DNA of 48,801 nucleotides from Eubacterium sp. (GCA_022796875.1 JAAWJJ010000019.1:1-48801), one strand, 5' to 3'; positions 26,023 to 34,534 are shown, counted from the first letter of the stretch. Numbers and translations are program-made. Notes: generated by a model not told the origin, from the sequence alone.

Positions 26023-26068
26023 GATAAGCAGCTGAACATAAGATAAACGGCTGAATATAAGATAAACA
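25992..26068 (+). repeat. Four 18-20 bp tandem repeats spanning the potC stop
   Basis: Copies of a unit close to GGCTGAATATAAGATAAACA start at 25992, 26012, 26031 and 26049, with a few substitutions between them. The first and the start of the second code the end of PotC; the rest fill the gap to potD. CGGCTG (25991-25996) and CAGCCG can pair as a weak stem. The tract may alter spacing or RNA stability between potC and potD. Confidence 0.85.
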
Positions 26069-26105
26069 ACTTTATACAGAATATAAGAAGAAAGGGAAAC
26101 ACTGA

Positions 26106-27173
26106 ATGAAAAAAAGATTATTAAGCGCTTTTCTGATCGCTGCCCTGGCTTCCTCCACTCTCCTCGTCGGCGGATGCAAAAATTCGGGCGGCGGCGAAAG
26201 TTCCGAATCGTTAACCGTTTTTAATTACGGAGAATATATCGACCCGGACGTCCTGGACCAGTTTACGGAAGAAACCGGAATCGAAATCAAATATGAAGAA
26301 GCCCTGACCCCGGAAGAGTTGTATACCAAATACAGTTCCGGAGCGATCGAATACGATCTGGTCTGCACTTCCGACTACATGCTGCAAAAACTCATTGCCG
26401 AGGGGGAACTGCAGGAAATTGATATCAACGCTTTGGAAAACAAAGATAACATCGGAGAGAAATACTGGGAATTTTCTCAGGCTTTCGACCCGGAAAACAA
26501 ATATACCGTACCGCATTTCTGGGGAACGCTCGGTATTTTATATGATACTTCCAAAGTATCGGAACCGGTGGAAAGCTGGGACGTACTTTTCAACGGCAAA
26601 TATGCCGGGGACATTATCATGCAGAACAGTATGCGCGATTCTTTTATGGTCGCCTTAAAATACCTGGGGTACTCCTTAAACTCTGACAAGGAAGCCGAAA
26701 TACAGGAAGCGTATGATCTGCTGCTTGCCCAGAAACCGGACGTTGGCGCTTATCTTGTGGATGAAGCGCGCGATGAAGTTGTGGCCGGAAACGCCGCTAT
26801 GGCCGTCGTTTATTCCGGTGAAGCCTATCTCGGCCATGAATATAACGAAAACCTGGCTTACGTCGTTCCGAAAGAAGGCTCCAATGTCTGGCTGGATTCC
26901 TGGGGCGTCACTAAATACTGTGACAATATGGATGCCGCGATGAAGTATTTGGATTTTCTGTGCCGGGAAGATATCGCGCGGAAAAATTTTGAATATATTT
27001 ATTACTCCACGCCAAACGAAGCCGTGATCAATTCCATGCCGGAAGAAGAACGGGCTAACGAAACGCTGGTTCCGCCGGACAGCGCAACCGAAAACTGCGA
27101 AGTCTGTACGCAGTCTTCTCCGGAAATCAACGAAATCATGAACAATCTGTGGAAAGAATTGAAAGCGGATTAA
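26106..27173 (+). CDS. potD: Spermidine/putrescine-binding lipoprotein
   Basis: 355 residues. The signal peptide ends in the lipobox LVGGC (Cys24), so it is anchored on the outer membrane face. The mature protein is a type-2 periplasmic-binding fold (LTVFNYGEYIDPDVLDQF at the start, PHFWGTLGILYDTSKV and WLDSWGVTKYC later), as in PotD. Acidic and aromatic residues for polyamine binding are expected in these segments. It captures polyamines for PotABC. The last transporter gene in the operon. Confidence 0.93.
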   Translation: MKKRLLSAFLIAALASSTLLVGGCKNSGGGESSESLTVFNYGEYIDPDVLDQFTEETGIEIKYEEALTPEELYTKYSSGAIEYDLVCTSDYMLQKLIAEGELQEIDINALENKDNIGEKYWEFSQAFDPENKYTVPHFWGTLGILYDTSKVSEPVESWDVLFNGKYAGDIIMQNSMRDSFMVALKYLGYSLNSDKEAEIQEAYDLLLAQKPDVGAYLVDEARDEVVAGNAAMAVVYSGEAYLGHEYNENLAYVVPKEGSNVWLDSWGVTKYCDNMDAAMKYLDFLCREDIARKNFEYIYYSTPNEAVINSMPEEERANETLVPPDSATENCEVCTQSSPEINEIMNNLWKELKAD

Positions 27174-27229
27174 AAAAATGATAAACTGATACAGCGAAAA
27201 GCAAATAATAAACAAAGAGGAGAACACAA

Positions 27230-28345
27230 ATGAAACGAAAACTTGCATGGCTGTTCATTGCCGCACTTCCGTTTGCTTTCATCACCGGCTGCGGGGAAAA
27301 TTCTAATGATTCCTCTTCCGGCGAAGACATTTCCGCATCGGACACGGAATATACCGTTTCCTTAACGGATCAGGACTATGGCAATGTCACACTGGGAAAT
27401 TATATCGGCCTTTCCGCCAAAAAAACAATGGTGGAGGTCACCGAAGACGATATCAATACAGAGATCGACAATCTTCTTTATGATTATATAGAATATAAAA
27501 AAGTAGACCGTCCTTCCGCCAAAGATGATTATATTCAAATGTCTATGTCCGTTTCCGAAAACGGAGAAGTGATCGACGATTATACGGAAGACGGTTACGA
27601 AATCTGCCTTGGAAACGGCGAGTTCGGGGCGGAATTTGACGAAAAGCTGACCGGCGTCAATACCGGCGATAAACTGCAGTTTTCCATCGCCTATGATGCC
27701 GACGATGAAGAAGCGATTTATGCCGGTTCTACTGTAGATTATGATATTACGGTAACTGAAATTTCCGAAGCAATCTATCCGGAACTTACAAATGAATTTT
27801 TAAAAGATTCTCTCGGCTACGATTCCGAAGAGGACATGCGAAAGCAGGTTACTGAAACACTGGAAAAAGACAATGAAGAAAACAGTACCCTGGAGCTGCA
27901 GGAAAATTTACTCCAGCAGATTATTGACTCTTCTTCTTTTGAAAACTATTCCGACGAATTGTATGAAGTCTGCTCAAACGACGTTACAGCCAACTATGAA
28001 AGTTACAGCCAGATGTTCGGCTATGAAAATGTCGAGGACATTTATGAAGTATTTGGTTTGAGCGAAGAAGATATTGAAAATGAGATCATGCAGCAGGTTT
28101 ACCGCAGCATGACGATCCACGCCCTGATCAAAGAAGAAAATATCTCGCTTTCTGATGAAGAATACCAGGACGGAGTAAAACGGTATGCGGAAAACTACGG
28201 TTATAGCTCCGCCGAAGAAATGGAAAACGATTACGGTGAAGACGCTCTCCGAGAAGTACTGACGGAAGAAAAAGTGCTGGATTTTCTCGTTGAAAATGCC
28301 AAAGTCACGGAAGTGCCTGCTTCCGCCGAAGACGCCGAAGAATAA
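27230..28345 (+). CDS. Lipoprotein with trigger factor-like FKBP and chaperone domains
   Basis: 371 residues, with GAGGAG before the ATG. The lipobox FITGC (Cys21) shows export and anchoring. Residues about 85-185 resemble the FKBP prolyl-isomerase domain of trigger factor (ICLGNGEFGAEFDEKLTGVN). Residues about 190-360 resemble its helical substrate-binding C-terminus (YPELTNEFLKDSLGYDSEED). The N-terminal ribosome-binding domain with its FRxGxxP motif is absent. I infer an extracytoplasmic folding factor, comparable in place to PrsA. It follows potD by 56 bases and may be expressed with it; it is followed by a terminator. Very acidic overall. Confidence 0.8.
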   Translation: MKRKLAWLFIAALPFAFITGCGENSNDSSSGEDISASDTEYTVSLTDQDYGNVTLGNYIGLSAKKTMVEVTEDDINTEIDNLLYDYIEYKKVDRPSAKDDYIQMSMSVSENGEVIDDYTEDGYEICLGNGEFGAEFDEKLTGVNTGDKLQFSIAYDADDEEAIYAGSTVDYDITVTEISEAIYPELTNEFLKDSLGYDSEEDMRKQVTETLEKDNEENSTLELQENLLQQIIDSSSFENYSDELYEVCSNDVTANYESYSQMFGYENVEDIYEVFGLSEEDIENEIMQQVYRSMTIHALIKEENISLSDEEYQDGVKRYAENYGYSSAEEMENDYGEDALREVLTEEKVLDFLVENAKVTEVPASAEDAEE

Positions 28346-28347
28346 AT

Positions 28348-28375
28348 TTCTTACAATAGACTTCTTACAATAGAC
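28348..28375 (+). repeat. Two exact 14 bp tandem repeats after the chaperone gene
   Basis: TTCTTACAATAGAC occurs at 28348-28361 and again at 28362-28375, followed by a partial third copy that runs into the terminator stem. Confidence 0.85.
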
Positions 28376-28386
28376 TTTTTACACTA

Positions 28387-28427
28387 AGAGATGGCTTGCG
28401 ATACCCCGCAAACCATCTCTCTTCTTT
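28387..28427 (+). terminator. Terminator after the trigger factor-like gene
   Basis: AGAGATGG (28387-28394) pairs with CCATCTCT (28413-28420), with an inner TTGCG/CGCAA stem, and is followed by a pyrimidine-rich stretch. It ends the plus-strand pot region and faces the converging hydG gene. Confidence 0.75.
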
Positions 28428-28431
28428 CTGG

Positions 28432-28465
28432 CAGAACCTGATTTCTATCAGAACCTGATTTCCAT
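28432..28465. repeat. Two 17 bp tandem repeats at the hydG 3' end
   Basis: CAGAACCTGATTTCTAT (28432-28448) and CAGAACCTGATTTCCAT (28449-28465) differ by one base. A third, diverged copy (CAAAATCTGAAATC) lies inside the end of hydG, suggesting the array grew from the gene's own 3' end. Confidence 0.85.
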
Positions 28466-29883
28466 CAAAATCTGAAATCGCGTTTTCCTTCGTGAATATG
28501 CTCTAAATAATCCACGACTTTTTCTTTCACTTTCTCGTTTGTAATCACGTCGATCTCTCCCGCGATCAGCTTATCGCCAATTTCCCTGGTCTGCGGGGAC
28601 GCGTAGTCTTCCAGATATTCTTTTAACGTCATCAGTGCATTCGGATGGCAGCAGTTGACGATCTGGCCGCTCTTTAACAACTTCATGAAGCGGTCGCCGG
28701 TTCTGCCCTCCCTGTAACAGGCCGTGCAGAAACTCGGCACATACCCCATCGTCATCAGCCAGCGGACCACTTCATCCAGCGTCCGGTTATCGCTGACGTC
28801 AAACTGTGCGGAATTCTCCTCTTCCGGTTCTTCCTCCACATAGCCGCCCACGCTCGTACGGGAACCGCCGCTGATCTGGGATACCCCCAGGTGCAGTACT
28901 CTTTCCCGGCTGGCTTTGCTCTCTCTTGTCGATACGATCATGCCGGTATACGGTACGGCAATCCGGATACAGGCAACGAGCTTCGCAAAAGTATCATCGC
29001 TGATACCGTTATCGAATGTGCTCGGATCAATATCATCCGCACGGCGGACACGCGGAACGCTGATCGTATGCGGCCCTACGCCTTTATAAGCTTCCAGATG
29101 TTCCGCATGCATCAGGATGCCGGTAAAATCGTAACGGAAATTATTCAGGCCGAATAATACGCCCAGCCCGACGTCGTCGATCCCGCCTTCCATCGCACGG
29201 TCCATCGCCTCCGTATGATACGCCCAGTCATGTTTCGGCCCGGTCGGATGCAGTTTTTCATAGTTTTCTTTGTGATATGTTTCCTGAAACAGGATATAAG
29301 TACCGATTCCCGCCTCTTTTAACTTTGTATAATTTTCCACTGTCGTCGCCGCGATATTCACATTGACACGGCGGATAGCGCCGTTTTTGTGCTTAATGCT
29401 GTAAATCGTCTGAATCGACTCCAGAATATATTCCAGCGGATTGTTGACTGGATCTTCCCCTGCCTCGATCGCCAGACGTTTATGTCCCATATCCTGCAGC
29501 GCAATAACTTCTTTCCTGATTTCTTCCTGCGTCAGTTTCTTACGGGCAATATGTTTGTTTTTTAAATGATACGGACAGTATTCACAGCCGTTAATACAGT
29601 AATTTGACAAATATAACGGCGCAAACATTACGATACGGTTTCCGTAGAAATCCTTTTTAATCTGCTCCGCCAGTTTGTAGATCTCCTCGTTTTTGTCTTC
29701 CAGATCGCAGTCCAGCAGCACGATGGCTTCCCGGTGCGACAGTCCTTTGCGCTGTCTTGCTTTCTCCAGAATCTGATCAATTAATTCACGGTTATTTTTA
29801 TTCTTCTCGCCATATTCCAGGCTTTCCAAAATTTCTTCATGGCTGATAAATTCTGCCGCTTTTGGTGACATTATGTTATACAT
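28465..29883 (-). CDS. hydG: [FeFe]-hydrogenase maturase HydG (radical SAM tyrosine lyase)
   Basis: 472 residues, standard length, with GAGGGG before the ATG. The radical-SAM CX3CX2C is Cys96, Cys100 and Cys103 (YCINGCEYC). The C-terminal second cluster of HydG is also present: CTACYREGRTGDRFM and NCCHPNA. HydG cleaves tyrosine to give the CO and cyanide ligands of the hydrogenase H-cluster, via an iron-cysteine intermediate. It follows hydE after 86 bases that hold short tandem repeats. The third maturase, hydF, and the hydrogenase are not in the window. Confidence 0.96.
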   Translation of the reverse strand: MYNIMSPKAAEFISHEEILESLEYGEKNKNNRELIDQILEKARQRKGLSHREAIVLLDCDLEDKNEEIYKLAEQIKKDFYGNRIVMFAPLYLSNYCINGCEYCPYHLKNKHIARKKLTQEEIRKEVIALQDMGHKRLAIEAGEDPVNNPLEYILESIQTIYSIKHKNGAIRRVNVNIAATTVENYTKLKEAGIGTYILFQETYHKENYEKLHPTGPKHDWAYHTEAMDRAMEGGIDDVGLGVLFGLNNFRYDFTGILMHAEHLEAYKGVGPHTISVPRVRRADDIDPSTFDNGISDDTFAKLVACIRIAVPYTGMIVSTRESKASRERVLHLGVSQISGGSRTSVGGYVEEEPEEENSAQFDVSDNRTLDEVVRWLMTMGYVPSFCTACYREGRTGDRFMKLLKSGQIVNCCHPNALMTLKEYLEDYASPQTREIGDKLIAGEIDVITNEKVKEKVVDYLEHIHEGKRDFRF

Positions 29884-29905
29884 GATTTTCCCCTCTTTTT
29901 CGTTT

Positions 29906-29965
29906 ATTTACTGATCTGTCCATTTACTGATCTGTTCGTTTCTTTTTTGTACCGATTTGTACCGA
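29906..29965. repeat. Short tandem duplications between hydE and hydG
   Basis: ATTTACTGATCTGT(C/T)C is repeated at 29906-29921 and 29922-29937, and TTTGTACCGA is repeated at 29946-29955 and 29956-29965. They fill most of the gap between the two genes. Confidence 0.85.
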
Positions 29966-29969
29966 TGTT

Positions 29970-31013
29970 TTACACTGGAGGCTTATAATCTCCACGATCA
30001 ACGGCAAGTTCATAGCCGATGCTTTGCATACGGCTTTGCAGGCAGTTCCGACATTCGGCCGCTTCCTCCCCGGTACAGATTTTATTATCGTACAGCTCAT
30101 ATTTTTTGCGTACGCCGACCGGCGACAGATTCGGCATTACGACGTTTGCCCCTGCCAGAATCCCCCGCTCGCGCCCATCGGGTACGATCGTCCCTAACGC
30201 CGTCGTTGCCGGCAGCAGCGCATTTGGCAGCATGAGGCGCAGCAGGCTGATGCAGTAAAGCGTCAATTCCACCGTACCGCCCTTTTCTTTTGCAAACGGC
30301 GTATCATGATGCGGTACAAACGGCCCGATTCCTACCATCTGAGGATTCAGGCTGCGGATAAATAACATATCTTCGGCAAGCTGTTCCGCTCCCTGCCCCG
30401 GTGAACCGACCATAAAACCGGTGCCGGTCTGATAACCGATCTCCTTTAACTGCCTTAAACAATCCATTCTGTTTTCCAAAGACAATTCCGCCGGATGCAG
30501 CTTCCGATAATGCCCGCAGTCCGCCGTTTCATGACGCAGCAGATAACGGTCCGCTCCCGCCTGATAAAACGCTTCGTAACTTTTTTTAGAACGCTCCCCC
30601 AACGAAAGCGTTAATGCGCAGTCCGGATACCTTTCCTTTATTTTCCTAATAATTAATAGCATTTTTTCATCGGTAAAATACCCATCTTCGCCGCCCTGCA
30701 GTACAAACGTGCGAAATCCAAGCTCATATCCGCTTTCACAACATTCCAGAATCTGGGCTTCCGTCAGGCGATAACGGCTGACATTGCGGTTGCTCTTCCG
30801 GATTCCGCAGTAATAGCAGTCGTTTTTGCAGTAATTAGTAAATTCGATCAACCCGCGCGTATAGATCCGGTTTCCGAATATTTTCCTGCTCACCGCCCGG
30901 GCTTCCTCCGCCAGATATTCCCCCGTCTGCTGCGATCTGTGCGTAAACAGTTCCGTCCACTCCGCTTTTGACAGCGTATGTTCTTTTTTTAACTTTTGGA
31001 TTAACTCTTTCAT
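29970..31013 (-). CDS. hydE: [FeFe]-hydrogenase maturase HydE (radical SAM)
   Basis: 347 residues from the ATG at 31013 (AAGGAA nine bases upstream), which matches the usual HydE N-terminus; an ATG at 31058 would add 15 residues. The radical-SAM Cys motif is in FTNYCKNDCYYCGIR. Other HydE-like segments are FVLQGGEDGYF, ADRYLLRHETAD and VGIGPFVPHHDTPF. HydE acts on the HydG product toward the dithiomethylamine-bridged di-iron precursor. It lies directly downstream of the TM1266-like gene and upstream of hydG in one operon. Confidence 0.95.
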   Translation of the reverse strand: MKELIQKLKKEHTLSKAEWTELFTHRSQQTGEYLAEEARAVSRKIFGNRIYTRGLIEFTNYCKNDCYYCGIRKSNRNVSRYRLTEAQILECCESGYELGFRTFVLQGGEDGYFTDEKMLLIIRKIKERYPDCALTLSLGERSKKSYEAFYQAGADRYLLRHETADCGHYRKLHPAELSLENRMDCLRQLKEIGYQTGTGFMVGSPGQGAEQLAEDMLFIRSLNPQMVGIGPFVPHHDTPFAKEKGGTVELTLYCISLLRLMLPNALLPATTALGTIVPDGRERGILAGANVVMPNLSPVGVRKKYELYDNKICTGEEAAECRNCLQSRMQSIGYELAVDRGDYKPPV

Positions 31014-31068
31014 ATTCGCGTTTTCCTTAAACTCCACAACGTTTTTTCGTATCTGCATGTTCCAGCTT

Positions 31069-31332
31069 TTACGCCGATTCTTCCGACGTAAGCTTTGAAT
31101 AAACGGCTTTTGCCGACACGCCGTTTAACATTCCGATCTTTCCGGAAATCGTGCTGATCACATTTGCCGGGCCGTCTACCATAATGCTGATCAGTGAAAC
31201 ATTCCGTTTCTGATAAGGAATCCCCATCCTGCCGATAATATACTTATTGTAATCATGCAGAATACCGTTTAACTTTCCAACCTGTTCCACATCTTCCACT
31301 ACGATCGCAATAATTGCTACTCTTGTATCCAT
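31069..31332 (-). CDS. TM1266-family iron-only hydrogenase system regulator
   Basis: 87 residues with a small ACT/NikR-C-like alpha/beta fold (VAIIAIVVEDVEQVGKLNGI and later MVDGPANVISTISGKIG). Proteins of this family occur next to [FeFe]-hydrogenase maturation genes and are annotated as putative regulators; the ligand is not established. AAAGGAGG lies five bases before the ATG. It is the first gene after the structured leader at 31402-31582, so it is the gene the leader would control most directly. Confidence 0.88.
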   Translation of the reverse strand: MDTRVAIIAIVVEDVEQVGKLNGILHDYNKYIIGRMGIPYQKRNVSLISIMVDGPANVISTISGKIGMLNGVSAKAVYSKLTSEESA

Positions 31333-31401
31333 GCACCCTCCTTTTTTCCGAATGTACTAAGAAGAAAAAGTCCGCCTGACAGGATTTTTTTGAAATAAGA
31401 T

Positions 31402-31582
31402 AAAAAAACCTGTACCACAAGGTACAGGGACAACATTCCAAAATCCGCTTTTCTTATTATCCGCGCCTTTCCTTTCAGGTATAAAACCTTGTGGTTAGAA
31501 CATTCTTATTTGTTTTCTTTCGCATCATAATGCCTGCCGGCTCACATGCCTGTTTGCCGTTAGAACATCATTTGCCCATTTC
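31402..31582 (-). promoter_or_regulatory. Candidate terminator/anti-terminator leader RNA of the hyd operon
   Basis: On the minus strand, transcription from the promoter at 31589-31617 crosses about 180 bases before the first gene. It ends in a perfect intrinsic terminator: CCTGTACC, loop TTGT, GGTACAGG (31428-31409), then seven T (31408-31402). Upstream at 31495-31486 is ACCACAAGGT, exactly complementary to ACCTTGTGGT (31423-31414), which spans the terminator loop and parts of both arms. Pairing of these two would break the terminator. Further up are a CGGC...GCCG helix, a GCAT-TATG-ATGC hairpin and a repeated ATGTTCTAAC. This layout is that of a riboswitch or protein-controlled attenuator. 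I do not recognise the class. Confidence 0.65.
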
Positions 31583-31588
31583 CTGCTT

Positions 31589-31617
31589 ACTATAACATAA
31601 AATTACTGGGCTTGCAA
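31589..31617 (-). promoter_or_regulatory. Promoter of the hyd maturation operon
   Basis: On the minus strand, TTGCAA (31617-31612) and TATAGT (31594-31589) are 17 bases apart. It begins ten bases after the stop of the methyltransferase gene, so the hyd genes have an independent start. Confidence 0.65.
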
Positions 31618-31626
31618 GAAATTTTT

Positions 31627-32787
31627 TCACACCATCCCGCCCTCTTCCAGCAGCCGGTACAACGTCGGCCGAAAGTGAAACTCCTGCATCAGTCTTCTCG
31701 TTTCCTCCAACATTTTCTGTTTATGCTCCCTGGAAATATTGCTTTTTACGGCTCGGATCAGGATATTTTTCGGCGTATGGGTAAAATCAATAAATTCCAG
31801 CAGCTGCGTTTTATACCCGCAATATTCCAACAGGTTTCCCCGGATGGCGTCTGTCATCAACGCCGCCGTCCGTTCTTTTACAATGCCGTAACGGGTTAAA
31901 ATTCCAAACTGCCCGCTCTCCATCTGCCCGCACAATTCATGCTGGCAGCACGGCACGGAAATGATCATTTCCGTATTCCAGCGAATCGCATGGTACAGGG
32001 CATAATCGGTCGCCGTATCGCAGGCATGCAGCGTAATTACCATATCCACGGCTTTTTCACTTTTATAATTCTCAATATTTCCCACTTCAAATTTTAAATG
32101 TTCATACCCGTATTTCCGCGCCGCTTCCCTGCATTTTTTTATGACGTCTTCTTTCAGGTCCAACCCCACCATAGTTACCGGAATCTTTTTCACATAATAC
32201 AGATAATAATACACTACAAAAGTCAGATAAGATTTTCCGCATCCGAAATCTATAATATGCAGGCTCTGTTTGCCGGATTTTGTCACGGCTTCGTCTATAA
32301 ACTGCACAAATTTGTTAATCTGGCGGTATTTATCATACATCGGAGCGGCCACTTTTCCGTCTTTGGTAAAAACGCCCATATCCACAAGCGGCGCTATCGC
32401 TTCTCCCTCTTTTAAGTAATAGAACTTTTGCCGGTTATTCTTTTCCTGAAGCTTTACCGCCTGTTTTTGCTTTACTCTGGAAAACATCACTTTTCCTTTT
32501 TTGGATATTTTAATACAGTATTCGTAACCGTTTCCCCATGCGTTACACTGCCGGAAGCCTGCCGCAAACTGCTCCTCGCAATATGTGCGGACACTACCTG
32601 TGCACACGGTTTCATGGAATGCCTGTTTTTGGGTAAATTTTTCCGCCTGATACTCTTTTTCCCGTTTTTCCAGCGTAATTTTTCTGTATTCCGATTCTTT
32701 TCCGTTGCTTAACACAATTTTATCTATGTCGCCTGCAAACACGGCTTCCAGCTTTTCCCGTAACGCCTGTTCTGTTTCCGTTCCCAT
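31627..32787 (-). CDS. SAM-dependent methyltransferase, METTL25/RRNAD1-like
   Basis: 386 residues. The C-terminal half is a class I methyltransferase: motif I IIDFGCGKSYLTF (about residues 190-202), the acidic strand end VGLDLKEDVI, and motif IV region ITLHACDTATDYAL, followed by SVPCCQHELC. The last resembles the conserved Cys/His segment of Methyltransf_25/32 family proteins. The N-terminal 120 residues are Lys- and Glu-rich and could bind nucleic acid. Substrate unknown; an RNA target is a guess. It lies 33 bases after the CorA-like gene and is probably in the same transcript. Confidence 0.82.
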   Translation of the reverse strand: MGTETEQALREKLEAVFAGDIDKIVLSNGKESEYRKITLEKREKEYQAEKFTQKQAFHETVCTGSVRTYCEEQFAAGFRQCNAWGNGYEYCIKISKKGKVMFSRVKQKQAVKLQEKNNRQKFYYLKEGEAIAPLVDMGVFTKDGKVAAPMYDKYRQINKFVQFIDEAVTKSGKQSLHIIDFGCGKSYLTFVVYYYLYYVKKIPVTMVGLDLKEDVIKKCREAARKYGYEHLKFEVGNIENYKSEKAVDMVITLHACDTATDYALYHAIRWNTEMIISVPCCQHELCGQMESGQFGILTRYGIVKERTAALMTDAIRGNLLEYCGYKTQLLEFIDFTHTPKNILIRAVKSNISREHKQKMLEETRRLMQEFHFRPTLYRLLEEGGMV

Positions 32788-32820
32788 AATTTCCCCTGTT
32801 TATTCTTTCCCGGTAACGCC

Positions 32821-33699
32821 CTACCAGTAATTTTTCTTTTTAAACATCATAAGCGCAGACGTTACGATAACGGCGCTTAAAATAATGACAAACAAATATC
32901 CGTATTCCCAGCCGATCTCCGGCATATGTTCAAAATTCATTCCGTACCAGCCGACGATCAGTGTCAGCGGCAAAAAAATCGCCGTAATCAACGTCAGCAT
33001 TTTCATAACGTTATTCTGGCGGATTTCGATCTCCGAATGATACACTTCCTGTACCTGCATCGCATATTCGCGCAGAATCTGCGCTTCCGACGCCAGATTC
33101 TGAGTCCGTTCCGAATATTTTTGAAACAACTCCCGTTTATTTTCCGAAAAAACTTCCGCTTCGTCATCCTGCAGACACTGTCCCAGCTCCGAAAGCTGTA
33201 CATAATACCGGTAACAACTGCGGATGCGCCTTTTCACCTGAAGCATCGTATGCTGGAATCCCTGCAGTCTTCCCTGCAATACCCCTTCTTCCAGATGTAC
33301 GATATGGTTTTCAATTTCTTCCAGTGTGTTCAGGTCATTATCAATATGCAGCACAAGAAGATCATACAAAAACCGTTCGATTCCGTAATCGGCGCGGTTA
33401 TTCTTTTCCAAAAGGCGCTCCGCGCACTGCTGCAGCGCGTTTCCTTCCAACTCATAAAAATACAAAATCCCCGGCATAATGGCAAAACGGTAACTTCTGC
33501 TTCCGTTCACAATACCGGGGAAACGCATACTTCCGGCAAAGCCATTATCCACGGCCTCAATCTGGCAGTAATAATGATCCCGGAACCGTTCCTCTGCCTG
33601 CAAAAGGTCCGCCACAGAATCCGGTTCCGGCTCCTTTATTTTCCCTTTGTTCCTCTGCTTTATCATCAGTATGTCGCCTGCTCTGTCCGCTGATAACAT
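32821..33699 (-). CDS. CorA-family divalent cation transporter
   Basis: 292 residues from an ATG with AGGGGA six bases upstream. A long cytoplasmic N-terminal domain ends in helical segments, then two C-terminal membrane helices. The first ends in the selectivity motif GMN (VGWYGMNFEHMPEIG, near residue 255) and is followed by a second helix and a Lys-rich tail (MMFKKKNYW). CorA pentamers import Mg2+, Co2+ or Ni2+, or export Zn2+ in some members. Nickel or cobalt transport would not be needed by [FeFe] hydrogenases, so the neighbourhood does not settle the ion. Confidence 0.9.
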   Translation of the reverse strand: MLSADRAGDILMIKQRNKGKIKEPEPDSVADLLQAEERFRDHYYCQIEAVDNGFAGSMRFPGIVNGSRSYRFAIMPGILYFYELEGNALQQCAERLLEKNNRADYGIERFLYDLLVLHIDNDLNTLEEIENHIVHLEEGVLQGRLQGFQHTMLQVKRRIRSCYRYYVQLSELGQCLQDDEAEVFSENKRELFQKYSERTQNLASEAQILREYAMQVQEVYHSEIEIRQNNVMKMLTLITAIFLPLTLIVGWYGMNFEHMPEIGWEYGYLFVIILSAVIVTSALMMFKKKNYW

Positions 33700-33811
33700 A
33701 TATTTCCCCTGCCTTGATTTATTGTACTAGTATGACAGAGAAAACAAAAAATATTCTTTCAGATTCGTATTCACTGCATTTTGCGTAATAGGTTTTATCA
33801 CTTTTGTTGGT

Positions 33812-34534
33812 TTATAATACTTTCGATAAAAATTCTTTCAAACGCGGATTCTGCGGATGATCAAAGAAATCCTGCGGATTATTCTGCTCCGCAATCACTC
33901 CCTCATCCATAAATAATACTCTGGTGCCTACTTCTCTGGCAAACCCCATCTCATGCGTTACAACCGCCATCGTCATACCGTCGTCCGCCAGTTCTTTCAT
34001 GAGTTCCAGTACTTCCCCTACCATTTCCGGATCCAGGGCGGAAGTCGGTTCGTCAAACAGCATAATTTCCGGATTCATTGCCAATGCCCTTGCAATTGCA
34101 ATACGCTGCCTTTGTCCTCCGGAAAGCTGAATCGGATAAGAATCGGCCTTATCCGGCAGCCCAACGCGTTCCAACAACTGTTTTGCCTTCTGTTCCGCTT
34201 CCTCCGCAGTCATAAGCTTCTGTTTCACCGGAGCCAGCGTAATATTATCTTTAATGGTCAGATGCGGGAACAGGTTAAACTGCTGAAATACCATCCCCAT
34301 TTTACGCCGGACCGCATCGATATCTACCGACGGATCCGTAATATTGATACCGTCTACCGTAATCGTACCGCCAGTCGGTTCTTCCAGCAGATTCAGGCAT
34401 CGCAGAAATGTAGATTTTCCGGAACCGGACGGCCCGATAATGACGATCTTTTCTCCCGGCGATATATGTTCGTTAATTCCGGAAAGCACCTGATGGTTTC
34501 CGAAGCTTTTTTTCAGATCTTTAACGTAAATCAC
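33812..34534 (-). CDS. glnQ: Polar amino acid ABC transporter ATP-binding protein
   Basis: 240 residues from the GTG at 34534 (GGAGG ten bases upstream), which starts the protein at [12 protein letters not shown] as in relatives; a TTG at 34555 is in frame but contains the ribosome site itself. Walker [12 protein letters not shown], signature [14 protein letters not shown], Walker [12 protein letters not shown] and switch VTHEMGFA are intact. It energises amino acid uptake with GlnP and GlnH. It overlaps glnP by 14 bases. The gene symbol is by family; the amino acid taken up could be Gln, Arg, Cys or another. Confidence 0.93.
   Translation of the reverse strand: MIYVKDLKKSFGNHQVLSGINEHISPGEKIVIIGPSGSGKSTFLRCLNLLEEPTGGTITVDGINITDPSVDIDAVRRKMGMVFQQFNLFPHLTIKDNITLAPVKQKLMTAEEAEQKAKQLLERVGLPDKADSYPIQLSGGQRQRIAIARALAMNPEIMLFDEPTSALDPEMVGEVLELMKELADDGMTMAVVTHEMGFAREVGTRVLFMDEGVIAEQNNPQDFFDHPQNPRLKEFLSKVL

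Noticed and set aside
25992..26068. CRISPR array
   Set aside because: The repeats are directly adjacent without spacers and overlap a coding end; they are a simple tandem array.
31402..31582. T-box or c-di-GMP riboswitch before hyd genes
   Set aside because: The T-box sequence (AGGGTGGNACCGCG) and the conserved c-di-GMP-I core are absent, and the downstream genes are not typical for either class.
28465..33699. CorA-like transporter as part of the hydrogenase system
   Set aside because: [FeFe] hydrogenases use only iron, the hyd operon has its own promoter, and a methyltransferase gene lies between, so adjacency is not evidence of a shared role.
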